Shown here: in pieces, positions 26,599-34,263 of the stretch
Layout of the letters: the number at the start of each line of letters is the position of its first letter
How positions within the stretch are numbered: the first letter of the stretch is position 1
Source of the DNA: Salinisphaera sp. LB1
GTDB lineage: Bacteria > Pseudomonadota > Gammaproteobacteria > Nevskiales > Salinisphaeraceae
Reading direction: 5' to 3'
Assembly: GCF_003177035.1 (NCBI RefSeq)
Contig: NZ_CP029488.1
Location: forward strand, 1,984,001 to 2,048,000
Length of the DNA stretch: 64,000 nt
The notes under the pieces: generated by a model
Told to the model about the DNA's origin: nothing
Database searches by the model: none
What the model saw: only the letters and a program-made list of their open reading frames with translations
Made by a program: the position numbers and the translations under genes

Positions 26599-27371
26599 TG
26601 ACCTACGCACAACGTTTCAAGCTTCATGGCGCACGCGCCGTCGTCACCGGCGGCGGGGGAGCGATCGGGCAGGCCTGTAGCCAGGCGCTGGCTGAAGCCG
26701 GAGCACGCGTGATTGTCATCGAACGTTCCGAAGCCGATGCGTCAGACGCCCTGGCTTTGCGCGCGCAGGGCCACGATATCGACTGGCGCCCAGGTGACAT
26801 CGCTGACTCGGCTCGGATGGAGGCGATCGCGGCCGAACTGGCCGCTGCCGGTGATCCCGCCACGATTCTGGTCAATAATGCAGCCATCGGGCACAGCGGC
26901 GTGGCCTCGGAAGACGTGACCGATGAAGAGTGGCTGCAGGTGATGAACGTCAACGTCAACGGGTTGTTCTGGTGCTCGCGCGCGTTCGGCCGCCACATGA
27001 TTCGGGCCGGACGCGGTGCGATCGTCAATCTCGGATCCATGTCGGGTACGATCTGCAACCGCCCCCAGCCGCAGACGCCCTATAACGTATCGAAGGCAGC
27101 CGTTCACCATATTACGCGTTCGATGGCAGCCGAATGGGCACAGCATGGCGTGCGCGTCAACGCGGTCGCGCCGAGTTACATCGAAACGCCCATGGTGCTG
27201 GCGGTGGAGGCCAACCGAGAACGCATTCCGCTATGGCTTGCCAACACGCCGATGGGGCGTATGGGCCGACCCGAGGAGGTCGCCAGTGCGATCCTGTTCC
27301 TTGCCTCGGACGCGTCGAGTCTGATGACCGGATCGATCGTCGACGTGGATGCCGGTTATACCTGCTGGTGA
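26598..27371 (+). CDS. Galactitol dehydrogenase-like SDR
   Basis: 257-residue short-chain dehydrogenase. The dinucleotide motif is AVVTGGGGAIGQACSQAL with acidic IERSEAD. NNAAIG marks the SDR core. The active site is in IVNLGSMSGTICNRPQPQTP and PYNVSKAAVHH (Tyr-xxx-Lys). The LGSMSGTIxNRPQ segment, GLFWCSRAFGRHM and the ending VDVDAGYTCW closely resemble Rhodobacter galactitol dehydrogenase as I remember it. It probably oxidises a hexitol to a ketose such as tagatose. Its ATG overlaps the preceding stop. Confidence 0.83.
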   Translation: MTYAQRFKLHGARAVVTGGGGAIGQACSQALAEAGARVIVIERSEADASDALALRAQGHDIDWRPGDIADSARMEAIAAELAAAGDPATILVNNAAIGHSGVASEDVTDEEWLQVMNVNVNGLFWCSRAFGRHMIRAGRGAIVNLGSMSGTICNRPQPQTPYNVSKAAVHHITRSMAAEWAQHGVRVNAVAPSYIETPMVLAVEANRERIPLWLANTPMGRMGRPEEVASAILFLASDASSLMTGSIVDVDAGYTCW

Positions 27372-27972
27372 CTCTGGTCTGGAAACTGTCAACCGGGCAA
27401 GATGACCGCATCATCTCGCCTTGATCATGTGTCGGCTATCGCACCCAGCTTCGAAGCCGAGGGGATGCAAAGGCGAACACCCATCGAACTGTCTACTGCG
27501 CGACGTCGAAGCAGCTGACTCGACTTTTGATCGCTAATGGCCTTGTAGCTACTGTGCGCTCTGAGCTTGTTGGTCACGCCCCTGTTGCATTCATATTTGG
27601 CGGGTAATGAGCAGCCAGGCGGCGAGCAAGGGCCTCTGGAGCGCTGCGATCCGCAGACGGGCGTTATCGCAGGCTGGCACAGGTTGGTGATTTGCCGGGC
27701 CCTTCCCCGGCCGCCGGCCGGCGCGGGTCCGACAGATATCCCGGACCGCGCCCGCGCTGCGTGCTCGAGAGAAGTCGACCCCGAAGCGCGTCACGCCTTC
27801 ATCGCTAACAACCGGCCATAGTCATTCGGCATATTCGATCAAAGGCGAATTGCGCGCTTGGCGAGTTTTTTTTCATTATGAGAAAAGAATTGCAGCGGCC
27901 GATGGTCGGCCGCTGCAACTAAGGATCCGCGTGCCTGCCCGTGATGGCACGACAACGAGGAGATGCTCCATC
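27372..27972 (+). promoter_or_regulatory. Promoter and leader of the polyol ABC transporter
   Basis: 601 bases without a credible gene; open frames here have no recognisable product. The stretch 27830-27890 is AT-rich (GAGTTTTTTTTCATTATGAG) and is the likely promoter. It is followed at 27891-27917 by a perfect 12-bp hairpin with arms TGCAGCGGCCGA and TCGGCCGCTGCA and loop TGG. This would sit in the 5' leader, ~55 bases before the solute-binding protein start. A role in mRNA stability or attenuation is possible. The ribosome site GAGGAG is at ~27957. Confidence 0.5.
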
Positions 27973-29295
27973 ATGAAAAGCAAGTTTCTAGTCGCCGGAC
28001 TTATGCTCGGCGTCGGTGGCATGACTGCGGCGCAGGCCGCGACTCAGATCACAATCGCAACCGTGAACAATCCACAAATGGTGGAGATGCAGAAGCTCAC
28101 ACCAGAGTTCGAGAAGAAATATCCCAATATCAAGGTCAATTGGGATGTCATGCCGGAGAACGAGCTGCGGCGAAAGGTGACCGTAGACATCTCGACCCAG
28201 GCCGGTTCGTACGACATCGTGACCCTCGGCGCCCTCAACACGCCGATCTGGGCCAAAAACGGTTGGATCGAGCCGTTCAACAACCTGCCGAAGTCGTACC
28301 ACGAGTCCGATCTGATCAAGCCGGTGCGCAAGGCGCTGTCCTACAACGGCCATCTTTATGCCTTGCCATTCTATGCGGAGTCGTCGTTCACGTATTACCG
28401 CAAGGATCTGTTCAAGAAGGCCGGTCTCTCGATGCCCGAGCATCCGACCTGGAAACAGATAGGGTCGTTCGCCAAGAAGCTCAACGATCCGGCCAACGGC
28501 GTCAATGGCATCTGCCTGCGCGGCATGCCCGGCTGGGGCGAGAACATGGCGTTGTTCGACACCATGGTGAACACCTTTGGTGGCCGCTGGTTCAACAACA
28601 AGTGGCAGCCGGAACTGACATCCAGTGGCTGGCACAACGCCCTGAGCACCTACGTCAATCTGTTAAACAACTACGGGCCGAGCGGCTCGACGTCCAACGG
28701 CTTCGTCGAGGTGGAGAACCTGTTTGCCAACGGCCACTGTGCCATGTGGGTGGACGCTACCTCGGGCGCCGGCTATATCTCCGATCCGGACAACTCCAAG
28801 GTGGCCAACAAGGTGGGCTTTGCCTGGGCGCCGGTCGCCAAGACCAAGCATGGTTCGCATTGGCTGTGGAGTTGGGCACTGGCGATTCCCAAAGACACCC
28901 AGCATGGCAAAGCGGCACGCAAATTCGTGGAATGGGCCACGTCCAAGGCGTATATCCAGCTCGTGGGCCACAAAGCCGGTTGGGTGAACATTCCGCCGGG
29001 CACACGCTATTCCACCTATAAAAACCCGCACTACCAGAAGGCGGCCAGCGCCTATGCACAGTTGACGAAGAAGGCGATCAACCAGGCCGATCCGAACCAT
29101 CCGACGCTGAAACCCGTGCCTTATACCGGGGTTCAGTTCGTCGCGATCCCCCAGTTCCAGGCTCTGGGGCACCAGGTGGGTCAGAATGTGGCGGCCGTGC
29201 TGGCGGGTCAGATGTCGGTCGACCAGGCGCTGCAAAAGTCGCAGAAGTATGTGCACGGTGTCATGCAGCAGGCCGGCTACTACAAAAATCAGTAG
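27973..29295 (+). CDS. Polyol ABC transporter solute-binding protein (SmoE/MtlE type)
   Basis: Periplasmic sugar-alcohol binder, 440 residues. ATG 27973 with GAGGAG ten bases upstream starts a signal peptide (MKSKFLVAGLMLGVGGMTAAQAA, cut before TQITIATVNN). Family features are the N-terminal NPQMVEMQKLTPEFEKKYPN, the DIVTLGALNTPIWAKNGWIE segment and FTYYRKDLFKKAG. Length and pattern match sorbitol/mannitol binding proteins of the CUT1 importers. Highest-expressed member by position; two hairpins follow it. The specific polyol cannot be read from sequence. Confidence 0.88.
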   Translation: MKSKFLVAGLMLGVGGMTAAQAATQITIATVNNPQMVEMQKLTPEFEKKYPNIKVNWDVMPENELRRKVTVDISTQAGSYDIVTLGALNTPIWAKNGWIEPFNNLPKSYHESDLIKPVRKALSYNGHLYALPFYAESSFTYYRKDLFKKAGLSMPEHPTWKQIGSFAKKLNDPANGVNGICLRGMPGWGENMALFDTMVNTFGGRWFNNKWQPELTSSGWHNALSTYVNLLNNYGPSGSTSNGFVEVENLFANGHCAMWVDATSGAGYISDPDNSKVANKVGFAWAPVAKTKHGSHWLWSWALAIPKDTQHGKAARKFVEWATSKAYIQLVGHKAGWVNIPPGTRYSTYKNPHYQKAASAYAQLTKKAINQADPNHPTLKPVPYTGVQFVAIPQFQALGHQVGQNVAAVLAGQMSVDQALQKSQKYVHGVMQQAGYYKNQ

Positions 29296-29304
29296 AGGTC
29301 GGCG

Positions 29305-29370
29305 CGTGATCAGCGTTGATCACGTTTAACAATAATGATGGCAGCGGGTCGCGGGTCGGCTCGCTGCCAT
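29305..29370 (+). terminator. Two hairpins between binding-protein and permease genes
   Basis: First hairpin 29305-29324: CGTGATCA, loop GCGT, TGATCACG. Second 29338-29370: ATGGCAGCG and CGCTGCCAT with a 15-base loop. Neither has a strong T-run. Such structures after a binding-protein gene usually stabilise its message and lower expression of the permease genes. The interval to 29539 holds no gene. Confidence 0.6.
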
Positions 29371-29539
29371 TACCGATTCAGACCGAAAGCCGGGTTGATC
29401 TGACGAGTTTGCGGTCCAGCGCCGGGACGGGGGCGGCACCTGCCGATCGCTGCGGCGGTGGCTGGTGTGAGCTGCGGTTGGGCGCGGCGGCTTGCGACTT
29501 GAACACTGAATCGAAGGAAACGACGATGGAGGGCATATC

Positions 29540-30433
29540 GTGAAACGGTGGTTCAAGCCATCCAGGTCCGGCCTGACGCCCTTTTTGCTGATCGGGCCGG
29601 CGGTTGTCTACCTGTTTGTCTGGATGATCGTCCCGTTGGGGATGACCATCTATTATTCGTTCCGCAAGTACAACCTGATTCAGCCGTACCTCAGGGGCTT
29701 TGCCGGTTTATCCAATTACGCGCACGTTGTCGCGGACCCTGATTTTCTGGCGGCGTTTATCAACACACTGATTCTGGTGGCGGCCGCGCTTATTCTGACC
29801 GTGGTGCTCGGGCTGATTTTTGCCGTTCTCTACAACAACGAAAACGTGGTCGGCAGAAACATCATCCGGACCTTTGCGGCCTCGCCGTTCTTCATCATGC
29901 CGGTGGTGACCGGCCTGATCTGGAAGGACCTGATGATGAATCCCTCCTTCGGTCTGTTGGCGGCCCTTTGGCGGGGCCTGGGACTGGTTCCGGTTGATTT
30001 TCTGGCCAAGTTTCCGATGGCGTCGGTGGTCGGTATCGTGACCTGGGAGTGGACGCCGTTTGCCATGCTGGTGCTGCTGGCGAGCCTGTCCGGAGTTCCC
30101 GAGGATCTCAAGGAGGCCGCGAGCCTTGACGGTGCGGGCGCCTGGAAGACGTTCCGGTATATCGTTCTGCCGCTGCTGGGACGCCCCCTTTACGCGGTCG
30201 TGATGCTGGAAAGCATTTTCTTTCTGGTCATCTTCGGCCAGATCTATGTAACAACCTCGGGCGGGCCGGGTACCGCCACGACCAATCTGCCCTATTACAT
30301 CTATCTGCAGGCGTTTTCGTCCTATGACATTGGCGCCGCTTCGGCGGGGGCCATCTTTGCGGTGATTCTCGCCAATATCGTGGCGATCTTCCTTGTGCGG
30401 ATGATCAACGCGAACATACAAGAGGAGGCATGA
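29540..30433 (+). CDS. Polyol ABC transporter permease 1 (SmoF/MtlF type)
   Basis: 297-residue inner-membrane permease with six helices. The GTG start at 29540 is supported by GGAGGG six bases upstream. The conserved EAA loop that contacts the ATPase is DLKEAASLDGAGAWKTFRYIVLPLL. The first of two permeases of a CUT1-type importer. Its stop lies one base before the next ATG. Confidence 0.9.
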   Translation: MKRWFKPSRSGLTPFLLIGPAVVYLFVWMIVPLGMTIYYSFRKYNLIQPYLRGFAGLSNYAHVVADPDFLAAFINTLILVAAALILTVVLGLIFAVLYNNENVVGRNIIRTFAASPFFIMPVVTGLIWKDLMMNPSFGLLAALWRGLGLVPVDFLAKFPMASVVGIVTWEWTPFAMLVLLASLSGVPEDLKEAASLDGAGAWKTFRYIVLPLLGRPLYAVVMLESIFFLVIFGQIYVTTSGGPGTATTNLPYYIYLQAFSSYDIGAASAGAIFAVILANIVAIFLVRMINANIQEEA

Positions 30434-30434
30434 T

Positions 30435-31259
30435 ATGAATCGGATGTCATGGCCCGGGCGCATTGGTGTGAACGTGCTGGCGTATCTGGTCAGTATCCTG
30501 ATGTTCTTTCCAATATTCTGGTTGATCCTGACCTCGTTCAAGACGAACTCGCTGGCCGGATCGCGGCATCCTGCGTTCATCTTTTCGCCCACGCTGGCGG
30601 GCTATGTCAACGCGGTGGTCGATAGTAACTATCTGCACTACGCGCTGAATTCAGTCTACGCGGCTGTGGGCTCCACGTTGCTCTGCATTGTACTGGGTGT
30701 GCCTGCCGCTTATTCGATGGCGTTCCGGCGTTCCAAGCGCACCGATTTCACGCTGCTATGGATGCTGTCCACCAAGATGTTGCCAGCGGTTGGCGTTCTG
30801 GTGCCGATCTATCTCGTCTACAAGAATCTCCATCTGCTCGACAGCGCCCTGGGCCTGTTGTTCATCTACGCTGCGATGAATCTGCCGATCGTGGTCTGGC
30901 TGCTGTACACCTATTTCAGGGATGTGCCGGGTGAGATCCTGGAGGCCGCGGAGATCGACGGAGCCTCTCTTTTGGGCAAGATTGTTCGAATCGTAGTCCC
31001 GCTGACGATGCCGGGTATCACGTCCACCGCGCTGCTGGCCATCGTGCTGGCATGGAATGAGGCGTTCTGGGCAATCAATCTCACCAATGTGCACGGCGCG
31101 ACGCTGGCCGTGTTTGTGGCCGGGTTCAAGAGCGCGCGCGGCCAGTTCTGGGCCAACATGGCGGCGGCATCGACCTTGTCGGTCCTGCCGATCCTGATCG
31201 CCGGTTGGTTCACGCAGCGGCAATTGGTGCGAGGTTTGACATTCGGGGCGGTGAAATAG
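30435..31259 (+). CDS. Polyol ABC transporter permease 2 (SmoG/MtlG type)
   Basis: 274 residues, six membrane helices. AGGAGG stands about seven bases before ATG 30435. The EAA motif is ILEAAEIDGASLLGKIVRIVVPLTMPG. The ending QRQLVRGLTFGAVK is typical of MalG-like permeases (QR..V.GLT.GAVK). Pairs with the preceding permease. 155 bases separate it from the ATPase gene. Confidence 0.91.
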   Translation: MNRMSWPGRIGVNVLAYLVSILMFFPIFWLILTSFKTNSLAGSRHPAFIFSPTLAGYVNAVVDSNYLHYALNSVYAAVGSTLLCIVLGVPAAYSMAFRRSKRTDFTLLWMLSTKMLPAVGVLVPIYLVYKNLHLLDSALGLLFIYAAMNLPIVVWLLYTYFRDVPGEILEAAEIDGASLLGKIVRIVVPLTMPGITSTALLAIVLAWNEAFWAINLTNVHGATLAVFVAGFKSARGQFWANMAAASTLSVLPILIAGWFTQRQLVRGLTFGAVK

Positions 31260-31414
31260 CTGGGTGCAACGCCGGTCGGAACGGCGCACAGCTCTGGCGA
31301 GCCAGAATGCTGGGTGGAAATGCCAGGGCCGCGAAGCGCTCAGCAGTGCGCGCTCGGACGTTGCAGCCGTGTGGACCGCCCGGCGTTTGATGCATTGGAT
31401 CAAGGAATAAGGCA

Positions 31415-32524
31415 ATGGCAGTCGTAGAACTCAACAACGTCGGCAAGCGCTATCCGGGCTCGGACGACCTGGCGGTGAAGGACTTCAACCTCGTCACCGA
31501 AGACGGCGAATTCGTGGTGCTGGTCGGCCCATCGGGCTGTGGCAAGACCACGACCATGCGCATGATCGCCGGGCTGGAGGAGCACACCGAAGGCGAAATC
31601 AAGATCGGCGATCGCGATGTCACCGGCGTGGCGCCCAAGGATCGCGACATCGCCATGGTGTTCCAGAGCTATGCCCTGTATCCGCACATGACCGTGCGCG
31701 ACAACATGGCCTTCTCCCTCAAGCTCAAGAAATACGACAAGGCCGACATCAAGAAACGGGTGGATGAAGCCGCCGCCGTGCTCGGCATCGAGCCCCTGCT
31801 GGATCGCAAACCCCGAGCACTGTCCGGCGGCCAGCGCCAGCGTGTGGCGCTGGGGCGGGCCATCGTGCGCCAGCCGCAGGTGTTTTTGATGGACGAGCCG
31901 TTGTCCAACCTCGACGCCAAGCTGCGCGTCGACATGCGCGCCGAGATCGTCAAACTGCACCGTAAGCTGGGGGTCACCACCTTCTACGTCACCCATGACC
32001 AGGTCGAAGCCATGACCATGGGCCAGCGCATCGCAGTGATGAAGGACGGCATCGTCCAGCAGATCGACAGCCCCAACAATCTCTACCAGCGCCCGTCGAA
32101 CGAGTTCGTGGCCGGTTTCATCGGCACGCCGTCGATGAATTTCCTCGATGCCGAGATTGCTGAGAACCGGGCTACCGGCAACGGCTTCGAGTTCACACTC
32201 GACGACGCTCGTGGCGACGCCGCTGGCGATCGCTCCCGCGTGCGCGTTGGCATCCGACCGGAACATCTGCATCTCGCCACCGCCGATACGTCGCAATGCC
32301 GGTTGTCCGGCAGCGTCGAAGTAGTCGAGCCACTGGGTTCGCTCACCATGATCCAGGTGAAGGTGGGCGAGAGCACGCTCACTGCCCAGATCGAACCGCA
32401 CCAGCAGGTGGCCATGGGCGACGAGGTCACGCTCACCTGCGCGGCCGACAAGTTGTACCTGTTCGATCCGGAATCCGAGGCCGCGTTGATCGGCATCGAT
32501 TCCGGTGTTGCCGAAGGCCATTAA
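31415..32524 (+). CDS. Polyol ABC transporter ATP-binding protein (SmoK/MalK type)
   Basis: 369 residues. Walker A is VGPSGCGKTTTMRMIAG, the Q loop is MVFQSYALYPHMTVRDNM, the ABC signature is LSGGQRQRVALGRAIVR and Walker B is VFLMDEPLSNLDAK. The switch His is in YVTHDQVEAMT. A C-terminal TOBE domain (~240-360) marks the MalK/UgpC branch that energises CUT1 sugar importers. Confidence 0.92.
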   Translation: MAVVELNNVGKRYPGSDDLAVKDFNLVTEDGEFVVLVGPSGCGKTTTMRMIAGLEEHTEGEIKIGDRDVTGVAPKDRDIAMVFQSYALYPHMTVRDNMAFSLKLKKYDKADIKKRVDEAAAVLGIEPLLDRKPRALSGGQRQRVALGRAIVRQPQVFLMDEPLSNLDAKLRVDMRAEIVKLHRKLGVTTFYVTHDQVEAMTMGQRIAVMKDGIVQQIDSPNNLYQRPSNEFVAGFIGTPSMNFLDAEIAENRATGNGFEFTLDDARGDAAGDRSRVRVGIRPEHLHLATADTSQCRLSGSVEVVEPLGSLTMIQVKVGESTLTAQIEPHQQVAMGDEVTLTCAADKLYLFDPESEAALIGIDSGVAEGH

Positions 32525-32585
32525 TCCAAACGACTACGGAGCCGGCGCGCCAGCGGGGGAGGGTGCGCCGCACCGGGAGACTGTC

Positions 32586-34055
32586 ATGTCTGTATTGAAC
32601 AACGCCACGCTCGCCGCGATCGACGCCTCCATACCCAAGCCGCACTATGACCGCAGCCAGGTCGCCACCGGCATCGTGCATTTTGGCGTCGGTGGTTTCC
32701 ACCGCGCGCATCAGGCGATGTATCTCGATGCGCTGATGAACGAGGGCAAGGCGCTGGACTGGGGCATCTGCGGCGTCGGCGTACTGGCCGGCGACAAGAA
32801 GATGGCCGATGTCATGGCCGCCCAGGACGGGCTGTACACATTGGTCCTGAAGCATGCCGACGGTACCTACGAGCCGCGTATCATCGGTTCGATCGTGGAT
32901 TACAAGTTCGCGCCCGACGATCCCGAGGCCGTGATCGAGACCATGGCCGCCGAGACCACGCGCATTGTCTCGCTGACCGTCACTGAAGGCGGCTACAACT
33001 TCCATCACGTGACCGGCGAATTCAATTTCGACAATCCGGATGTCAAGCACGATCTGACGGACGGCGCCACGCCAAAGACCACCTTCGGCCTCGTCACCGA
33101 AGCCCTGCGCCGCCGGCGCGAGCGCGGCATCACGCCGTTCACGCTGATGTCCTGCGACAACATCCAGGGCAATGGCGACGTCGCCAAGAAGATGTTCACC
33201 GCTTATGCTGAGGCCAAGGACGCCGAACTCGGCGCCTGGATCGCCCGCCACGTGCATTTCCCGAACTCGATGGTCGATCGTATCACCCCGGTTACCACCG
33301 ATGCCGACCGGGCCGAGGTGCGCGAGCGATTCGGCATCGAGGACGGCTGGCCCGTGGTCTGCGAGCCGTTCACGCAGTGGGTGCTGGAAGACCACTTCAA
33401 CCTGGGGCGCCCGCCCTATGAAGACGTGGGGGTGCAGATCGTCGACGACGTCATGCCCTATGAGCTGATGAAGCTGCGCCTGCTCAACGCCAGCCACCAG
33501 GCGCTGACCTATTTCGGCTATCTGGCCGGCTATCGTTATGCGCATGAGGTCTGCCAGGACCCGCTGTTCGCCGATTTCCTGATGGACTACATGACCCGCG
33601 AGGGTCAGCCGACGCTCTCGCCGGTGCCGGGCGTGGATCTCGAAGACTACAAGCGCACGCTCATCGAGCGCTTTTCCAACCCCGAGATTCGCGACACGCT
33701 GGCCCGGCTGTGCGCCGAGTCGTCGGATCGCATCCCGAAATGGCTGCTGCCGGTGATTCGCGAACAGCTCGCTGCAGGCGGTGAGATCAAGCGTTCCGCC
33801 GCTGTCGTGGCGAGCTGGGCGCGTTATGCCGAGGGCATCGACGAGGCCGGCGAGCCGATCGAGATCGTCGATCGCCTGGCCGATGAACTCAAGGCCATCG
33901 CGCAGCACAATCGCGACAACCCGACCGCGTTCATCGAAAACCGCGAATTGTTCGGCGATCTGATCGACGACGAACGCTTCGTTGCGGCCTATACGCAAAC
34001 CCTGGCACGGCTACATGAGCACGGCGCACGCGCGGCGCTCGAAGCCCTGAAGTAA
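32586..34055 (+). CDS. Mannitol 2-dehydrogenase (polyol long-chain dehydrogenase)
   Basis: 489 residues, the normal size of the family. It oxidises D-mannitol to fructose, and often D-arabitol to xylulose, with NAD. The N-terminal motif is GIVHFGVGGFHRAHQAMYLD. The catalytic region is LMKLRLLNASHQALTYFG, holding the Lys, Asn and His of the family. The chosen ATG 32586 has GGGAG upstream; an earlier in-frame start inside the ATPase gene end is less likely. Fructose and xylulose products are used by the kinases of the same locus. A strong terminator follows. Confidence 0.92.
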   Translation: MSVLNNATLAAIDASIPKPHYDRSQVATGIVHFGVGGFHRAHQAMYLDALMNEGKALDWGICGVGVLAGDKKMADVMAAQDGLYTLVLKHADGTYEPRIIGSIVDYKFAPDDPEAVIETMAAETTRIVSLTVTEGGYNFHHVTGEFNFDNPDVKHDLTDGATPKTTFGLVTEALRRRRERGITPFTLMSCDNIQGNGDVAKKMFTAYAEAKDAELGAWIARHVHFPNSMVDRITPVTTDADRAEVRERFGIEDGWPVVCEPFTQWVLEDHFNLGRPPYEDVGVQIVDDVMPYELMKLRLLNASHQALTYFGYLAGYRYAHEVCQDPLFADFLMDYMTREGQPTLSPVPGVDLEDYKRTLIERFSNPEIRDTLARLCAESSDRIPKWLLPVIREQLAAGGEIKRSAAVVASWARYAEGIDEAGEPIEIVDRLADELKAIAQHNRDNPTAFIENRELFGDLIDDERFVAAYTQTLARLHEHGARAALEALK

Positions 34056-34081
34056 GCCGCCAGCGCCGCCACGCATGACCG

Positions 34082-34115
34082 GCGCCGGCCCGTGCACAAC
34101 GGCCGGCGCTTTTTT
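34082..34115 (+). terminator. Rho-independent terminator of the polyol operon
   Basis: GCGCCGGCC, ten-base loop, GGCCGGCGC, then TTTTTT at 34110-34115. A perfect 9-bp GC stem with a six-T tail, 26 bases after the dehydrogenase stop. Confidence 0.93.
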
Positions 34116-34156
34116 CGGCCCCGGGCAGGGCATGTGCTTCGCACGCTTTTTGCAAA

Positions 34157-34171
34157 TGAGAACGATTATCA
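34157..34171. promoter_or_regulatory. Fur box upstream of the siderophore receptor
   Basis: TGAGAACGATTATCA matches 12 of 14 defined positions of the 7-1-7 Fur consensus TGATAATNATTATCA. It is ~90 bp before the ATG of a TonB-dependent receptor gene and directly after the terminator of the previous operon, so it should lie in the receptor promoter. Confidence 0.85.
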
Positions 34172-34263
34172 TTACAGTTCCGCCTCGAGTTTGACTGGCA
34201 CCGGCCCCAGGCCCGGGTATGCCGATCGGCCGGTGTTTCCAGCCGACATGACGAGGACAGGGA

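Noticed and set aside
27567-27821. 84-codon open frame in the leader region of the polyol importer
   Set aside because: No ribosome site, no family pattern and biased composition; treated as non-coding.
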